A stretch of DNA of 64,000 bases from Massilia frigida. Its GTDB lineage: Bacteria > Pseudomonadota > Gammaproteobacteria > Burkholderiales > Burkholderiaceae_D. This document shows positions 62,970 to 64,000 of this stretch, in pieces (position 1 is the stretch's first letter; every line of letters starts with the position of its first letter). The stretch is taken from assembly GCF_011682175.1 (NCBI RefSeq), contig NZ_WHJG01000016.1:1-64000 (forward strand), read 5' to 3'. Under the pieces are notes generated by a model. It did no database searches and was not told the origin of the DNA. It saw only the letters and a list, made by a program, of their open reading frames with translations. A program made the translations under genes and the position numbers.

Positions 62970-64000
62970 GCGCGCAGCCATTCGCCGCCGCGTGCTTCCA
63001 CTGCGGGCTGCCGGTGGCCTTGGGTAGCAGCTGGTCGGTGCGCATCGATGGCGCGCCGCGCCCGATGTGCTGCCCGGGCTGCGAAGCGGTCGCGCAAGGC
63101 ATCGTCGAGGCCGGCCTGGCCGACTACTACCGCACCCGCAGCGTGTTCGCCGACCGCGCCGAGGGCGTCGACCTGGTGCCGCCCGAGCTGGCGCTGTACG
63201 ACAGCGCTACTGCCGCCACTGCCGCCACGGCCGGCGAGGCGCGCGAAGGCGTGTTTTCGCTTGACGGCATCCGCTGCGCCGCCTGCGTGTGGCTGATCGA
63301 ACGGCGCCTGGCGCGCCTGCCGGGCGTGCGCGAAGCCCAGGTCAACGTGGCCACCGAGCGGCTGCACATGACATGGGACGCTGCGCTGTGCAAACCAAGC
63401 GACATCGTCCAGGCCCTGCGCGGCATCGGCTACACCGCCTATCCCTACCAAGCCGCGCAGCACGGCGCCCAGCTCGAACGTCACCGCAAAAAGCAGTTCC
63501 GCCAGCTGTTCGTGGCCGGCCTGTCGATGATGCAGGTGATGATGTACGCGCTGCCGGCCTACATTGCCGACGAGGGCACCATGGACGCGCCGATGGCGGC
63601 GCTGATGCAGTGGGCCTCGCTGCTGCTGACCATTCCGGCGGTGCTGTATTCGGCCCAGCCGTTTTTCCGCGGGGCGTGGGCCAGCCTGCGCGCGCGCATG
63701 CCGGGCATGGACTTGCCGGTGGCGATCGGCATCGGCGCCGCTTTCGGCGCGAGCGTGCTGGCCACCCTGCGCGGCAGCGGCGAGGTATACTACGACTCGG
63801 TGACAATGTTCATCTTCCTGCTGCTGGCCAGCCGCTATCTCGAACAAATGGCACGCCGCAAGGCCGCGCGCGCGCTGGAAGACTTGCAGCGCGCCTTGCC
63901 GGCGTCGGCCCAGCGGCTCTCCAAGTGGCCCGGCTCGCGCCAGGCTACCATGGTGGCCGCCGCCAGCCTGGCCGAGGGCGACGTGATCCTGGTCGAACCG
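62966..64000 (+). CDS. ccoI: copper-transporting P1B-type ATPase, CcoI-like (partial)
   Basis: The first 345 codons are present; the gene runs off the window. TTG 62966 overlaps the preceding stop (TTGA) and has GGGAGG six bases upstream, which is better than any internal ATG. The N-terminus has a CxxC pair domain (ACFHCGLPV, MCCPGCEAVAQ) and a heavy-metal-associated domain with GIRCAACVWLIERRL. Membrane helices follow (LFVAGLSMMQVMMYALPAYI; TMFIFLLLASRYLEQMARRK). In CcoI-type ATPases this arrangement exports copper for assembly of cytochrome cbb3 oxidase. The phosphorylation motif (DKTGT) lies beyond the window end. Confidence 0.88.
   Translation, partial: MSAQPFAAACFHCGLPVALGSSWSVRIDGAPRPMCCPGCEAVAQGIVEAGLADYYRTRSVFADRAEGVDLVPPELALYDSATAATAATAGEAREGVFSLDGIRCAACVWLIERRLARLPGVREAQVNVATERLHMTWDAALCKPSDIVQALRGIGYTAYPYQAAQHGAQLERHRKKQFRQLFVAGLSMMQVMMYALPAYIADEGTMDAPMAALMQWASLLLTIPAVLYSAQPFFRGAWASLRARMPGMDLPVAIGIGAAFGASVLATLRGSGEVYYDSVTMFIFLLLASRYLEQMARRKAARALEDLQRALPASAQRLSKWPGSRQATMVAAASLAEGDVILVEP

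Overview
The window is high-GC (roughly 65%) DNA from a free-living Gram-negative bacterium. I infer the family Oxalobacteraceae (Massilia/Telluria/Duganella group) from several features together: three PEP-CTERM proteins, secreted chitinases and a beta-1,3-glucanase, FNR-type anaerobic control of a hemN and cbb3-oxidase maturation locus, and hairpin repeats carrying a GGGGTC(A)GA core. I see no rRNA, tRNA, CRISPR array or complete insertion sequence. A transposase tail lies at the left edge, and a copper P-type ATPase gene (ccoI-like) is cut by the right edge.

Layout. 0-6.3 kb: a Tat-exported phospholipase C, a PEP-CTERM protein, a GNAT acetyltransferase, and a methanethiol oxidase (SBP56/MtoX) gene followed by a SCO1/SenC copper chaperone. 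6.3-20.6 kb: a long promoter region with a structured inverted repeat, then a three-gene operon. It encodes a ~3,100-residue DUF11/SdrD-B repeat protein, a 1,125-residue outer-membrane protein with an Ig-like domain and a beta-barrel, and an OmpA-family protein. This is the best candidate here for an undescribed surface-display or adhesion system. 20.6-23.9 kb: two hairpin repeats, an S9 peptidase and a DUF3828-like lipoprotein-sized exported protein. 24-27.3 kb: a GH18-like lipoprotein and a GH64 beta-1,3-glucanase, with a LacI-type operator upstream, which look like a fungal-wall-degrading pair.

27.9-35 kb: a YajD-type HNH protein, a small RTX protein, an ArsR-led operon of membrane proteins, and a three-gene cassette. 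The cassette holds an acyl-CoA-dehydrogenase-like flavoprotein, a PhnD/SsuA-like binding protein without a signal peptide, and a TusA-like/ferritin-like fusion. 35-38.5 kb is a decaying or recoded patch. A SecB-like gene that has acquired a signal peptide and an unknown exported-protein gene carry three in-frame TAG codons between them, with no frameshift. 38.5-41.1 kb holds a FemAB/GNAT-like protein and an AT-richer, translationally coupled gene pair of foreign appearance. 41.2-46 kb is a compact operon: a DUF5009 acyltransferase-like protein, a canonical GH18 chitinase, KefF and KefB/C. 46-53.3 kb has a PEP-CTERM gene, a pseudogene, an alpha/beta hydrolase, a large hybrid sensor kinase and a UspA protein.

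53.3-64 kb is an oxygen-responsive block. Three FNR/ANR-type sites (TTGAT-N4-RTCAA) each lie in the class II position relative to a -10 element. They stand before a Pat-type acetyltransferase gene, an Aer-like PAS chemoreceptor gene and hemN, and hemN is followed by a TauE/SafE-like gene and ccoI. Between the first two sites the 3' end of the acetyltransferase gene is duplicated around wreckage of a sugar kinase and a ROK-family gene.
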